Source: Shewanella sp. UCD-KL12 (GTDB taxonomy: Bacteria; Pseudomonadota; Gammaproteobacteria; Enterobacterales; Shewanellaceae). From it: 64,000 bases of DNA. Both the position numbers and the translations under genes were made by a program. A model generated the notes under the pieces. It was not told the origin of the DNA. It saw only the letters and a program-made list of their open reading frames with translations, and made no database searches. Positions 30,692 to 39,652 of the stretch are shown here, piece after piece. The DNA is taken from the NCBI RefSeq assembly GCF_001957125.1, contig NZ_MPHJ01000008.1, forward strand, positions 158,666 through 222,665. Direction: 5' to 3'. How positions within the stretch are numbered: the stretch's first letter is position 1; every line of letters begins with the position of its first letter.

Positions 30692-31495
30692 ATGATGAAA
30701 AAATCCTTTTTGGGCTGTATTGCAGCCCTACTATTTTGTGTAAATGTTAATGCAAACTTGCTTGTTTCTCCAACAAGAGCTGAACTAGATGATAAAAAGC
30801 ATCGCAGTGCAGTGTTCTCTCTCGTTAATAAGGGCGCAGCTAAAGCAAGATACAATATCTATTTTGAAGATAAGCTGCAGTTACCCGCTGGAGGTTATCA
30901 AACCCTCGAGGATGCAGAGCCTGTATTAGCTAAGTATGTTCGTTACTCTCCAAGACGCGTATCACTCGAGCCTGAAGAGGGGACTCGGGTCAGAATGGCG
31001 GCTAGATTACCAAAATCACTACCTTCCGCTGAATACCGTAGCTATATCGTGTTTCATCAAATTCCTAATACCCCAGAAGCATCGACATCGGATGATATTT
31101 CAAGTGATGTGTTTAGTTTATCTGTAACTGCCTATATGCGGATCTCCATTCCAGTCATATTACGAGTGGGTGAAATGAATGGCGAAGTCAGCATAGGTGA
31201 AGATGCCGCGATCAAAAATGATATGAGTGTTGATATTGTCATTAATAGACAAGGTGAGCGCAGTTCATATGGGGACATAGAGCTCTTTATTGAAACGCCT
31301 AGCAGTGACTCTGATGCAAAGTTGCAGTCAATAGGCAGTGTAAAGAACGCCACGATTTACACTGAACTTACCTCTAGAGTGTTTAACGTCAAATTAAACC
31401 AGCCTATTGAAAAGGGCGCTGTGATTCTTGTTAGGTACTCAGAGAGTAGCTCTATTGTTGATGCAAAGACGGTAGAAAGCACACTCGTGTTGTAA
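30692..31495 (+). CDS. PapD-like periplasmic pilus-assembly chaperone
   Basis: A 267-residue protein with a signal peptide (FLGCIAALLFCVNVNA) and an immunoglobulin-like PapD N-terminal domain: NLLVSPTRAELDDKKHRSAV, then VRYSPRRVSLEPEEGTRVRM and EYRSYIVFHQIP, where the conserved Arg/Tyr pair sits. A second beta domain follows (SISIPVILRVGE to the C-terminus). It should hold exported subunits for delivery to the outer-membrane protein encoded next. The length and weak C-terminal domain set it apart from classical FimC/PapD, closer to alternate chaperone families. The usher-like gene starts 28 bases downstream. Confidence 0.82.
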   Translation: MMKKSFLGCIAALLFCVNVNANLLVSPTRAELDDKKHRSAVFSLVNKGAAKARYNIYFEDKLQLPAGGYQTLEDAEPVLAKYVRYSPRRVSLEPEEGTRVRMAARLPKSLPSAEYRSYIVFHQIPNTPEASTSDDISSDVFSLSVTAYMRISIPVILRVGEMNGEVSIGEDAAIKNDMSVDIVINRQGERSSYGDIELFIETPSSDSDAKLQSIGSVKNATIYTELTSRVFNVKLNQPIEKGAVILVRYSESSSIVDAKTVESTLVL

Positions 31496-31523
31496 TCGTT
31501 TATCTATTCGTCAAAGTGTACCG

Positions 31524-34500
31524 ATGAATCAGTCAAGACAGAACAATAACAAAAAGCATGGCCTGCTTGGGCCACTGCTTTTATTAGTCTTTGTGCTGTT
31601 GCTCATCGGATTTTTGTTAAGTTACGTTTTACCCCATTACCTACTCAAGATTAATGTGCCAAGCGATAATCATTCGGATGCATTTATTGATAATAGTCTG
31701 ACTTTCAACGATAAAAACTCCCACAGACCAAGCAGTACACCTGCAAGTTCACAAGCTCATCGCTTATTAACTCATGAGATGAGGCATACCGCGGCTAGCC
31801 AAGATGTTGTCATTGAGCCACAAGCACACTCGAAGCGGTCTGTTAAGCTGTCAGTCAGCGAAACCAGGCCAGTCACTACAAATAAAAAGCAAATAATTCA
31901 TCCCATTTCCTCAGTTAGTGATAATGCTGTGCTATCTCATGTGCAGGACCCAGGGACTTTTTATGAGAAAAGGACTTTTAATGACAAAAAGGCAATGAGT
32001 GATCAAAGCGCTGTTAATGATAAAAGTATTGTTAATGATAAAAGTGCTATGCAGGCCAGTAGAGTTATCCAAGGTGAAGTAGTCATTAAGCAAGTGGCGA
32101 CAAATATAGTGTCTTCCAATCATCAGCTTGATGAAAAAGGAGAGCCTGTAACTGTCAATTGGGAGCAAGCAAGTCAACGCAATACTGAGTCTACTTTAGA
32201 TAAAGGGCGAGTAGTTACAAGCTTAAGATGCGATAAACAGGTATTGGTTTCCTATACCTCTGATCATGCCTCTGAGGAGTTATTTATCATCAGCCAACTT
32301 AAGTACGGCAGCATGATAATGAGTGATGAACTATTTGCATATCAGCAAGATGGAAAGCAATACCTGCCTATACAGCTACTAGCCGAGCTACTTTTATTAC
32401 CAATACAGTTAGATTCAGAAACACAATCAGTATCTGGTTGGTTCATTGATAAAGAAAAGCGAATAAATATCAGTGATGGACTCATGGCTTTTTGGGGGAA
32501 TGGCGCAAGTTGCTCATCACAAATGAGTAAACTGTTTTATGACGACTGGGATCTCTATCTAGACGCCGAGATCATTGAAAGTATGTTTGGTTTATCAATA
32601 AGTTTTGAGCCAGCAAGACAACAGTTTTTCATTGATGAGTCTGCAGCGATTCCTTTAACTCAACTTATGGCGAGAAAAAAACGTTATGAGTTGTTTACCG
32701 CTTTGCAAAAGCAGCAAGGATCTATACAGGTAAGTGAAATAGATAGAGAAGATGCCATGCTAGGGGATCTTGCCATGAGTATGGATCTAGGGGTTACATC
32801 ACAAGACAAGGCAGCGCATAAAGCGACAAGGCTTGATGGCTTTGTTCAGGCAAGGGCTGATGTTGCTGGGCATAATACTTACGCGGGATACTCATGGTCG
32901 TCAACAGGGGAAACAGTAAATGCATATATTGAAAAGACCTTAGCTGACTCATGGGTAAGCCATTATAGGCTTGGGAGCATTGAGTCCCATTCTATTCCGC
33001 TAATTTCTGAGTCAACAGAAGGCGTTGGGGTCCGTATATCAGCTGGTGATAGCTTTACAGAAGACTTTCGCTCTATCACTGTTGAAGGGGAAGTTGAGCC
33101 TGGTTGGGATGTTGAATTATATCGTAACAACACCTTAGTGAGCGTTCAACGAGCTGGGCAAGACGCGAAGTATCGCTTTATTGACGTCCCTTTCTATATT
33201 GGTGTAAACCAATATCAATTACGATTTTTTGGGCTTAATGGTGAAACGCGGACTGAAACATTCAGTAAAGTGCTGGATCAATCTGTCATGGAGCAGGGGG
33301 CATTGGGGTTTAGTTATGGCGCTATGGTCAGTGATGCAGACGAGCTTCAACAACATTACCTTAATGCTAATTGGGCTGTTAGTGATGGGTTAACGGCTGG
33401 TGTATCCCTAGTCCAACAGGAAACCATTGAAGGTCAGTGGCTAACTATTCCTAAAGTCAGTGTTAATTTGCTGGCAGGTCAAAATTTAGTTCAAATGAAT
33501 TACGCTGCTGGTGATGGTGGGTTTGCTACAGGTCTAACAATTCAAGGGAGTAGTGGCGAGATTAACTGGTTAGCCGACTGGGAGTTGTATGATGATTTTG
33601 CTAGTTGGGAAAATAACAATAATAGCGTACATCAACAAGCTCAAGTAAACCTTAACGGTAGTTTAGCGCTATTGCCTTTGAGTTGGACGCTTTCTGGGAG
33701 TTGGAAAGACTATGATATTGCTGCGGATCACCTTCAATTAAGTGGCATTATATCAGGTCAAGTCAATAAGCTAGCGTTTAGTAATGAAGTCAGGTGGCAG
33801 CAAACGCCACAGCAAAACACAATAAACAATAGAGTTGCTGCGTCAGGAAGGTTAAATGAATGGTACCTTAGAACGTACCTTGATTTCTCTGTCACACCAG
33901 ATCTCGCCATTAATCAATGGGTGGTAAATGCTAATTCGACATTGACTAAACGTTTCAATTATCAAGTTGAATTGAACTATCAACCACAAACCGATGATCC
34001 TTTTAGTATACGAAACTCACTCTCTTACCTGTTCGATCATAGCTCGTTACGACTGGTTATTGATAACTATTCGAGTGGTGACTGGTTTACACAGCTAAAA
34101 TGGAACAGCTCACTCCTCTGGCATCCTGAAACTAATTTGTGGTTACTCGACAGAGTCAGTCACCTTAATACGGGTGCTGTCAAAATTCTCGCGTTTCAAG
34201 ATGATAATGCCAATGGGATTTTTGATGATGAAGAGCAGGGCATTAGTGGTCTGAGCTTTTCTGGGCATAGTAATAGTGGTGATGTAACTGATGATAATGG
34301 CGAGTTATTGATCACGCACCTGCAAACAACACGTGCCCAAAGACTCATCCTTAAAGAGGCCAGTCTTCCAGATCCATTTTTAATACCACTCATGACAGCT
34401 ATTAATGTAAATCCTCACCCGGGGAACATACAGGAGATTTTGTATCCGATACTGTATACGGCTGAGCTGGAGGGCGTTGTGCTTGAGCGAGTCGCAGGGG

Positions 34501-34721
34501 GCTCGTTACCTGCTAAAGGTATTCAAGTTGTTTTTATGGACAAATCTAACCATAGAGAATACAAAGCAATTGTTGAATTTGATGGCGTTTTTATAATAGA
34601 TAGAATGCTACCTGGCCATTATGAGATGTCAATTGGCGATAAAATTATTTCAACGATTGAACTTCTTCCCGGTGAGTACAGAGAACTTAAGCCGATAGTG
34701 CTGCAAGCTGAGGTGGAGTAA
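31524..34721 (+). CDS. Usher-like outer-membrane protein with atypical N-terminal anchor
   Basis: A 1065-residue protein. The N-terminus has a single hydrophobic span (LLGPLLLLVFVLLLIGFLLSYVLP, broken here for length) instead of a plain signal peptide, then about 200 polar residues including the small repeat VNDKSIVNDKS. A conserved domain follows (about 230-400), then segments typical of ushers (ITVEGEVEPGWDVELYRNN, FYIGVNQYQLRFFGLNGE) and many alternating strands consistent with a beta barrel (about 550-880). The C-terminus has SdrD-B/CNA-B-like modules (KILAFQDDNANGIFDDEEQG). It probably exports DUF4402 subunits. Homology to classical ushers is weak; the role rests on context plus pattern. 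Confidence 0.7.
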   Translation: MNQSRQNNNKKHGLLGPLLLLVFVLLLIGFLLSYVLPHYLLKINVPSDNHSDAFIDNSLTFNDKNSHRPSSTPASSQAHRLLTHEMRHTAASQDVVIEPQAHSKRSVKLSVSETRPVTTNKKQIIHPISSVSDNAVLSHVQDPGTFYEKRTFNDKKAMSDQSAVNDKSIVNDKSAMQASRVIQGEVVIKQVATNIVSSNHQLDEKGEPVTVNWEQASQRNTESTLDKGRVVTSLRCDKQVLVSYTSDHASEELFIISQLKYGSMIMSDELFAYQQDGKQYLPIQLLAELLLLPIQLDSETQSVSGWFIDKEKRINISDGLMAFWGNGASCSSQMSKLFYDDWDLYLDAEIIESMFGLSISFEPARQQFFIDESAAIPLTQLMARKKRYELFTALQKQQGSIQVSEIDREDAMLGDLAMSMDLGVTSQDKAAHKATRLDGFVQARADVAGHNTYAGYSWSSTGETVNAYIEKTLADSWVSHYRLGSIESHSIPLISESTEGVGVRISAGDSFTEDFRSITVEGEVEPGWDVELYRNNTLVSVQRAGQDAKYRFIDVPFYIGVNQYQLRFFGLNGETRTETFSKVLDQSVMEQGALGFSYGAMVSDADELQQHYLNANWAVSDGLTAGVSLVQQETIEGQWLTIPKVSVNLLAGQNLVQMNYAAGDGGFATGLTIQGSSGEINWLADWELYDDFASWENNNNSVHQQAQVNLNGSLALLPLSWTLSGSWKDYDIAADHLQLSGIISGQVNKLAFSNEVRWQQTPQQNTINNRVAASGRLNEWYLRTYLDFSVTPDLAINQWVVNANSTLTKRFNYQVELNYQPQTDDPFSIRNSLSYLFDHSSLRLVIDNYSSGDWFTQLKWNSSLLWHPETNLWLLDRVSHLNTGAVKILAFQDDNANGIFDDEEQGISGLSFSGHSNSGDVTDDNGELLITHLQTTRAQRLILKEASLPDPFLIPLMTAINVNPHPGNIQEILYPILYTAELEGVVLERVAGGSLPAKGIQVVFMDKSNHREYKAIVEFDGVFIIDRMLPGHYEMSIGDKIISTIELLPGEYRELKPIVLQAEVE

Positions 34722-34766
34722 AAATTTTTACTGATTAGTATTATAAGGCTGACACACGCTTTTTCT

Positions 34767-35264
34767 GTGCTTTTTGAACTACGACACAGCAATGCCCATA
34801 ACTGCGTTCTATACTTTTTTTACGCAGCTAACATTATGGTCATCATGCTAACGACACTTTTTCTTGCTTCAGTTATTGGACAGGCACAATTTAATCTTGT
34901 TGTTCCGATTAAAGTGTCTGAAACCCAACAGCTCCAATTAGGTGAGATTGCCAATCAAGCTAATACCAGCTGTAAAGTGAATGTTGAACATAGAGTTGGC
35001 GATGCTTGCATCTCTTCTGAGTGGGCTACAGGTACGTTGCAGATCTCTGCCGCATCAGGTGAAAGTGTAAAAGTAGAATTGATACCAGCTAGCTATGCTG
35101 ATTTTAAATTTTCCCCCTTACTTGCTAATGGAACGAATGCAGGCCGTTATGTGATTGATAACGGTCTACTGACCATTCCCATTGGTGGTGAACTCACAAT
35201 TATAAACCCATCCGCAATAGGTCAACACAATGTGAGTTACATGATAGAAATTAATTATGAGTGA
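34767..35264 (+). CDS. Second DUF4402 exported protein, probable minor or tip subunit
   Basis: The mature part (QFNLVVPIKVSETQQLQLGE, then SCKVNVEHRVGDACISS and HNVSYMIEINY at the end) aligns along its length with the DUF4402 protein at 30084, including two cysteines. The start is unclear: the longest frame uses a GTG at 34767 with a poor leader, while ATGs at 34836 or 34845 give a short hydrophobic leader (MLTTLFLASVIGQA) but no ribosome-binding site. Its position directly after the usher-like gene is where minor or adhesive subunits are often encoded. Confidence 0.7.
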   Translation: MLFELRHSNAHNCVLYFFYAANIMVIMLTTLFLASVIGQAQFNLVVPIKVSETQQLQLGEIANQANTSCKVNVEHRVGDACISSEWATGTLQISAASGESVKVELIPASYADFKFSPLLANGTNAGRYVIDNGLLTIPIGGELTIINPSAIGQHNVSYMIEINYE

Positions 35265-35978
35265 ACGATTTGCCCTTATTTAGCTGGATAAGGGGATAAG
35301 GTTAAATCATTCCAGCTTAATTCATTATATTTAAAACGTGTCACCTCTCGGTAATAATTAAATTTGTTTAATTTTACCATTGGAATTAATAACTATGTAG
35401 CGCTTCCGTATTGATATTAACCTCATTCACGCAAGTGTATCAATTTGTATTTAATTGTAGATGTTAATAACTATGTAAATATAATTGTTCGGCTAGAAAA
35501 TAGGCTGTATCAAGCCTGAATGTGAGCTGGTAATTAGTATATTTAAATAGTAATTGAATTGACCTCAATCAATAAGTTCCTTCAGTATGCCATACCATTT
35601 AGTTAACATTATCAATTTCTGTGACTAAGATCACACTTTGAGTTATTTCATAGGTTGTGGTTATGTTAACGATTACTCAGGTGTAATCTCTGCCTTTTCC
35701 TGCTTTGGTTAGTGTTTTGTTCTGCCTGTAACAGCTTGCAACCATTTAATTTTATATTGATCGCCTGCTGGTTACGCTTATTGCTATTTTATTTAACTTT
35801 TACTTATCACAGGTTAATTAAATTGGTGATTGACTGAATAATGGTGAAACTACAGTATCAATTCCAACGCCATTAACTTCGAATATGAAACTTATCTGTT
35901 TCGAAAAATAAACAAGGTAAACGGCGCAAAATAAAAACAAATAATAAGTAAGCAATATAAGTTAGGGAGTAAATCTTA
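35265..35978 (+). other. Long AT-rich leader region upstream of a TonB-dependent receptor
   Basis: About 710 bases without a convincing gene. It contains a perfect CRP site (listed separately). The last 150 bases before the receptor are a purine-rich leader ending TTAGGGAGTAAATCTTAATG, with GGGAG as the ribosome-binding site. Confidence 0.5.
35620..35635 (+). promoter_or_regulatory. Predicted CRP binding site
   Basis: TGTGACTAAGATCACA matches the CRP half-sites TGTGA-N6-TCACA exactly, with AT-rich flanks. It lies 344 bases before the receptor ATG, so the transcription start would also have to lie well upstream of the gene. Shewanella uses CRP for anaerobic and carbon regulation. Confidence 0.75.
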
Positions 35979-38507
35979 ATGATAAGAACATCACTGCATA
36001 AGAGTAGTAAATTATCTCAAGCGGTTAAGCTTGGGTTAATAGCATCAGTTTCTACTACAGCAATGACAGTATCTACTACTGCGTTTGCACAAGAAGAGAC
36101 AGCCAATGTGGAACGCATTGCAGTAACAGGCTCCCGTATTCAACGTCAGGATATGGAAACTGCTTCACCAGTAACCGTTATTGACGCATCGGCAATTAAA
36201 GCTGAAGGTTACACATCAGTTGATGAGATCCTACAAGCACAACCTGCAATGGCAGGTATGGCAATGGGTTCTACCACTAACAATGGTTCTGACGGTGTTG
36301 CGCAAGTTGATCTTCGTGGTATGGGTGCAAGCAGAACGTTAGTACTCCTTGACGGTCGTCGTATGGTTAACTCAGGTTCTGGTGCTGATAGTGCTGTGGA
36401 TTTGAACACTATTCCCGTCGCTATGATTGCACGTGTTGAAATTCTAAAAGATGGTGCTTCAGCAGTATATGGTTCAGATGCCATTGCTGGTGTTGTTAAC
36501 ATCATTACTAAGAAAGACTTTGAAGGCTTCCAGCTTGATATTAACGGCGGCGCTACAGATAAGAGCGACGGCGAAAACATAGAACTAAGTGCACTATACG
36601 GTTTCAGTACTGATACTGGTAACTTCACATTCGGTGCTGCTTATTCTGATCGTGGCGGCGTTATGCAGGGCGATCGTGATTGGGTTGAAGAGGGGGCAAG
36701 TTCATTTGTTCCTGGTGGCTCTTTGGACGGAAAAGTTCAAGATGAGAACGGCAACTGGGTAGATCGTACAGAAGGTTACGACTACACCAAGGACAGCTGG
36801 CTTCAAACCCCAAGCACTCGTTACAGTATTTTTGCTAATGCTACTCAAGATATCGGTAGCGATATGGTATTTACCGGTGACATTCTTTATACCAACCGTC
36901 AATCAAAGCAGATGATGGCGCCTCAGCCTGCATCAGTGATGCTAGATGTATGTGGTGAAGACGGTGTTGATCCAAGCAAATGTATTACGCTTACTGATGA
37001 GATGGTTGCTGGTGGCGTGACACCTGAAGAGGGCGCTGTTGAATATCGTCGTCGTATGACTGATGCGGGTAACCGTATTTATGAGCAAGATACAGATACA
37101 TTACGTGTTTCTGGTGGCCTTGCAGGTTCTCTTGATGTTCATACTGGTATGGATTGGGATGTTTCATACACTTACGGTAGCAACAAGGCGACAACTTGGG
37201 TACATAACTCCATCAATGCAACAAAGATGGAACAGTCAATGTACGATAATCAAGATGCATGGTTCAGTGGTGACCCACTATCACAAGCGATCATTGATGA
37301 TGTTAGCTACTTAGAAACTACCGATGGTGGTAACGAGCAGCATATCGTATCTGGTGTGATTAGCGGTGAAGCATTTGATTTAGACGCTGGTGCCGTTGCA
37401 TTTGCAATCGGTGCAGAATATCGTCATGAAAGTGGTTATTACAACCCAGATCCAGTGATTGTTGCTGGTGACGGCACCGCGGCTCAGCAAGACCCTACAG
37501 ATGGTAGCTACAGTGTTTTCTCTGTATACCAGGAAGTAAGTGTTCCGTTTACTGAAAAGCTGACGGGTGAATTTGCACTTCGTTTCGATGATTACTCTAC
37601 ATTTGGTAATGCATCGACTTGGAAAATTGGTCTTACATATGAAGCAACAGATGACCTAATGATGCGTACTGTTGCAGCGACAGGCTTCCGTGCACCAAAC
37701 GTTAGTGAGCTATATGGCGGTAACGTTGGTTCATACGATTACCTAGATGATCCATGGGGCAATGAAGAAGATCCTCAGATCTTAGTTAACTACACGTCAG
37801 ATGAAAATCTGCAAGCTGAAAGCTCTGAGTCTTACACAGCTGGTCTAGTTTACTCACCAAGCTACATTGACGGCATGTCCCTAACATTAGACTGGTGGCG
37901 CTTCAAGATTGAAGATGCTATCTCACGTCTAGATGTACAAGCCGGCCTTAATGCTTGTTACGAAGGTGATGCGACAGCGTGTGAAACATTCAAGATCGGT
38001 CCGAATGGTGACTTGAGTGAACTAACTAACCCACTAACAAACGTTGGTTACCAAGATACAAGCGGTGTTGATTTCAACTTAGCATATACCTTCGAAGGCC
38101 TAGGCTTAGACTGGAAGATCAACAATGACCTGACTTACCTGCTTGAGTTTGAGCAAGATGGTGTTGATTACACTGGTACAATCGGCGGTATGTTCGGTGG
38201 ATATGCAGAAGTTAAAAATAACTTTAGCGTACAAGCTGGCCAAGGTGATTGGAGTGTAATGTACTCGAACCGTTATATCGGTGAGATGAATGATATCAAC
38301 TCAGGTGATGTTGCAGAATCAGTGCTTTACCACAATATCTCTGGTATGTATCACTTCTCAGACGATATCAGCGCAACATTAGGTGTTAAAAACCTGACAG
38401 ATGTTGAGCCGGTTATGGTTGGAAGTGGTAACACAGCAGGAACAGTACCTGAAGTTTATGACACCATCGGTCGTCAAATCTACGGTGGCGTGACATTCAA
38501 GTTCTAA
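35979..38507 (+). CDS. TonB-dependent outer-membrane receptor
   Basis: An 842-residue receptor with a signal peptide (ending TTAFAQEE), then a plug domain with RIAVTGSRIQRQDMETASPV, ALQ-type IKAEGYTSVDEILQAQPAM, VDLRGMGASRTLVLLDGRRM and AIAGVVNIITKKDF. A 22-strand-type barrel follows, ending with a terminal Phe (YGGVTFKF). The GSRI start and LVLLDGRR motif are typical of the large TonB receptor groups used by Shewanella and Alteromonas for peptides or oligosaccharides, so iron is not the obvious substrate. A terminator follows. No substrate-specific partner gene lies nearby. Confidence 0.95.
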   Translation: MIRTSLHKSSKLSQAVKLGLIASVSTTAMTVSTTAFAQEETANVERIAVTGSRIQRQDMETASPVTVIDASAIKAEGYTSVDEILQAQPAMAGMAMGSTTNNGSDGVAQVDLRGMGASRTLVLLDGRRMVNSGSGADSAVDLNTIPVAMIARVEILKDGASAVYGSDAIAGVVNIITKKDFEGFQLDINGGATDKSDGENIELSALYGFSTDTGNFTFGAAYSDRGGVMQGDRDWVEEGASSFVPGGSLDGKVQDENGNWVDRTEGYDYTKDSWLQTPSTRYSIFANATQDIGSDMVFTGDILYTNRQSKQMMAPQPASVMLDVCGEDGVDPSKCITLTDEMVAGGVTPEEGAVEYRRRMTDAGNRIYEQDTDTLRVSGGLAGSLDVHTGMDWDVSYTYGSNKATTWVHNSINATKMEQSMYDNQDAWFSGDPLSQAIIDDVSYLETTDGGNEQHIVSGVISGEAFDLDAGAVAFAIGAEYRHESGYYNPDPVIVAGDGTAAQQDPTDGSYSVFSVYQEVSVPFTEKLTGEFALRFDDYSTFGNASTWKIGLTYEATDDLMMRTVAATGFRAPNVSELYGGNVGSYDYLDDPWGNEEDPQILVNYTSDENLQAESSESYTAGLVYSPSYIDGMSLTLDWWRFKIEDAISRLDVQAGLNACYEGDATACETFKIGPNGDLSELTNPLTNVGYQDTSGVDFNLAYTFEGLGLDWKINNDLTYLLEFEQDGVDYTGTIGGMFGGYAEVKNNFSVQAGQGDWSVMYSNRYIGEMNDINSGDVAESVLYHNISGMYHFSDDISATLGVKNLTDVEPVMVGSGNTAGTVPEVYDTIGRQIYGGVTFKF

Positions 38508-38523
38508 TTTGAATGACACTCAT

Positions 38524-38551
38524 AAAAAAAGCGCCGAAAGGCGCTTTTTTT
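38524..38551. terminator. Rho-independent terminator after the TonB-dependent receptor
   Basis: AAAAAAAGCGCC, GAAA loop, GGCGCTTTTTTT: a GC stem of five pairs extended by seven A:T pairs. It can also end leftward transcription from gloA, which stops at 38574. Confidence 0.93.
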
Positions 38552-38573
38552 ATGAAGTTTAAACAGATGAGTT

Positions 38574-38984
38574 TTAACCTAAACCTTGAGTGGCTGATGA
38601 CATTTGAATAAGTTCAATTTTATAACCATCTGGATCTTCAACAAAAGCTATCTCTGTTGAGCCGCCTGCAACTGGGCCTGGTGCTCTAATAACTTTACCG
38701 CCCGCTAGCTCAATAGCCTTACATCTTGCGTAGATATCCTCTTCACCTATGGCTAAATGGCCGAAGGCATCACCTAAATCATAGCTGTCTGTATCCCAAT
38801 TATGGGTTAGCTCTATCACTGAACTCCCCGTTGACTCCTCACTGAAACCTACAAAGGCAAGTGTATAACGGTACTGTTCATTTTCAGATTGTCGTAGCAG
38901 CTTCATACCCATGACTTGGGTATAGAAATGAATACTAGCGTCTAAATTGCTAACTCGTAGCATGGTATGGAGTAGTTGAGACAT
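38574..38984 (-). CDS. gloA: Lactoylglutathione lyase (glyoxalase I)
   Basis: GloA isomerises the hemithioacetal of methylglyoxal and glutathione to S-lactoylglutathione. The product of about 136 residues begins MSQLLHTMLRVSNLDASIHF with the first metal-binding His, and has VIELTHNWD with a metal-binding Glu, FGHLAIGEED with His, and AFVEDPDGYKIELI with the last Glu. The frame opens at 39038, but the ATG at 38984 has GAGGTG upstream and matches the family start. Confidence 0.95.
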   Translation of the reverse strand: MSQLLHTMLRVSNLDASIHFYTQVMGMKLLRQSENEQYRYTLAFVGFSEESTGSSVIELTHNWDTDSYDLGDAFGHLAIGEEDIYARCKAIELAGGKVIRAPGPVAGGSTEIAFVEDPDGYKIELIQMSSATQGLG

Positions 38985-39023
38985 TGACACCTCGAGAGAA
39001 TTAATTAGATTTATGAGCTGGAT

Positions 39024-39057
39024 TATACCCAATAGCAATCACTATAAGAAAGTAACG
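39024..39057. repeat. Possible left-end fragment of the ATACCAATC-type element
   Basis: TATACCCAATAGCAATCAC and then TATAAGAAAGTAACGAC resemble the left end of copy B, which reads TATACCAATCAGTATAAGAAAGTGATC. No right end was found, and a second inverted-repeat element starts about 30 bases downstream. The match is short. Confidence 0.35.
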
Positions 39058-39087
39058 ACTTGAATTTATATCGTCTTGGATGGGTAT

Positions 39088-39352
39088 TACCAATTCCATT
39101 AAATTGATGATCAATTCAGAGCACTCTCAGGGCTTTGAATTCAAGGCGCATCGTTGAGGAAATGGTTATTCCCTTTTGAGACGATGCAACACAGAAGGAG
39201 AAGTCCTGAGAGGCTTACGTAGTATGGGGTTTAAACCGCTTTATGCAGCTTAAGTGATTTTCGATATTGAATAACTATTAGCTTCAATTCACTTACTTGC
39301 CTACAGCAGTTTAAATTCCCGCTGAATGATCCCTTACTTAATGGAACTGGTA
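39088..39352. mobile_element. Second-family inverted-repeat element with TACCAATTCCATTAA ends
   Basis: The left end is TACCAATTCCATTAA and the right end TTAATGGAACTGGTA, which pair at 14 of 15 positions 235 bases apart. The interior is unrelated to copies A-C. Two blocks, ACTCTCAGGGCTTTGAATTC and GAAGTCCTGAGAGGCTTACG, suggest internal folding around CTCTCAGG/CCTGAGAG. It is non-coding, probably a MITE-type element. Confidence 0.75.
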
Positions 39353-39456
39353 TAAAACTGGGGCTAATGCATGAAGGGGCTGCGCGCGTCTAATCTGGGT
39401 AAAATATTCTGGTTCAAGTTCACGTTTTTGTTTCGTGCCGATTAACTTCTATTTGA

Positions 39457-39470
39457 ATTATCATGATAAT
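39457..39470. promoter_or_regulatory. Perfect 14-bp palindrome upstream of the ynhF-like gene
   Basis: ATTATCATGATAAT is fully self-complementary and lies 40 bases before the small membrane-protein start. It could be an operator. It does not match the standard Fur arrangement. Confidence 0.4.
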
Positions 39471-39510
39471 GCGCTAGGGGAAAGATTATTAATCATATTT
39501 GGAGAAGTAT

Positions 39511-39594
39511 ATGAGTACAGAATTAAAGTTTGCACTTGGTCTTACTGCCGTTGTAGCCTCGTTTTTATCAATCTTTTTCATTTCTATGTACTAA
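39511..39594 (+). CDS. ynhF: YnhF-like 27-residue membrane protein
   Basis: A very short frame with a strong ribosome-binding site (GGAGAAG, three bases before ATG). The product begins MSTELKFALGLTAVVASF and ends FISMY. The first residues closely resemble E. coli YnhF (MSTDLKFSL), a 29-residue inner-membrane peptide of unknown function, and the rest is one membrane span. A palindrome precedes it and a strong terminator follows, so it looks like its own transcription unit. The symbol is by resemblance only. Confidence 0.75.
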   Translation: MSTELKFALGLTAVVASFLSIFFISMY

Positions 39595-39652
39595 GTGATA
39601 TATCCTGCGTAATGCTGTGCACTACGATTTATGTGGGTCAGCATCATGAGTT

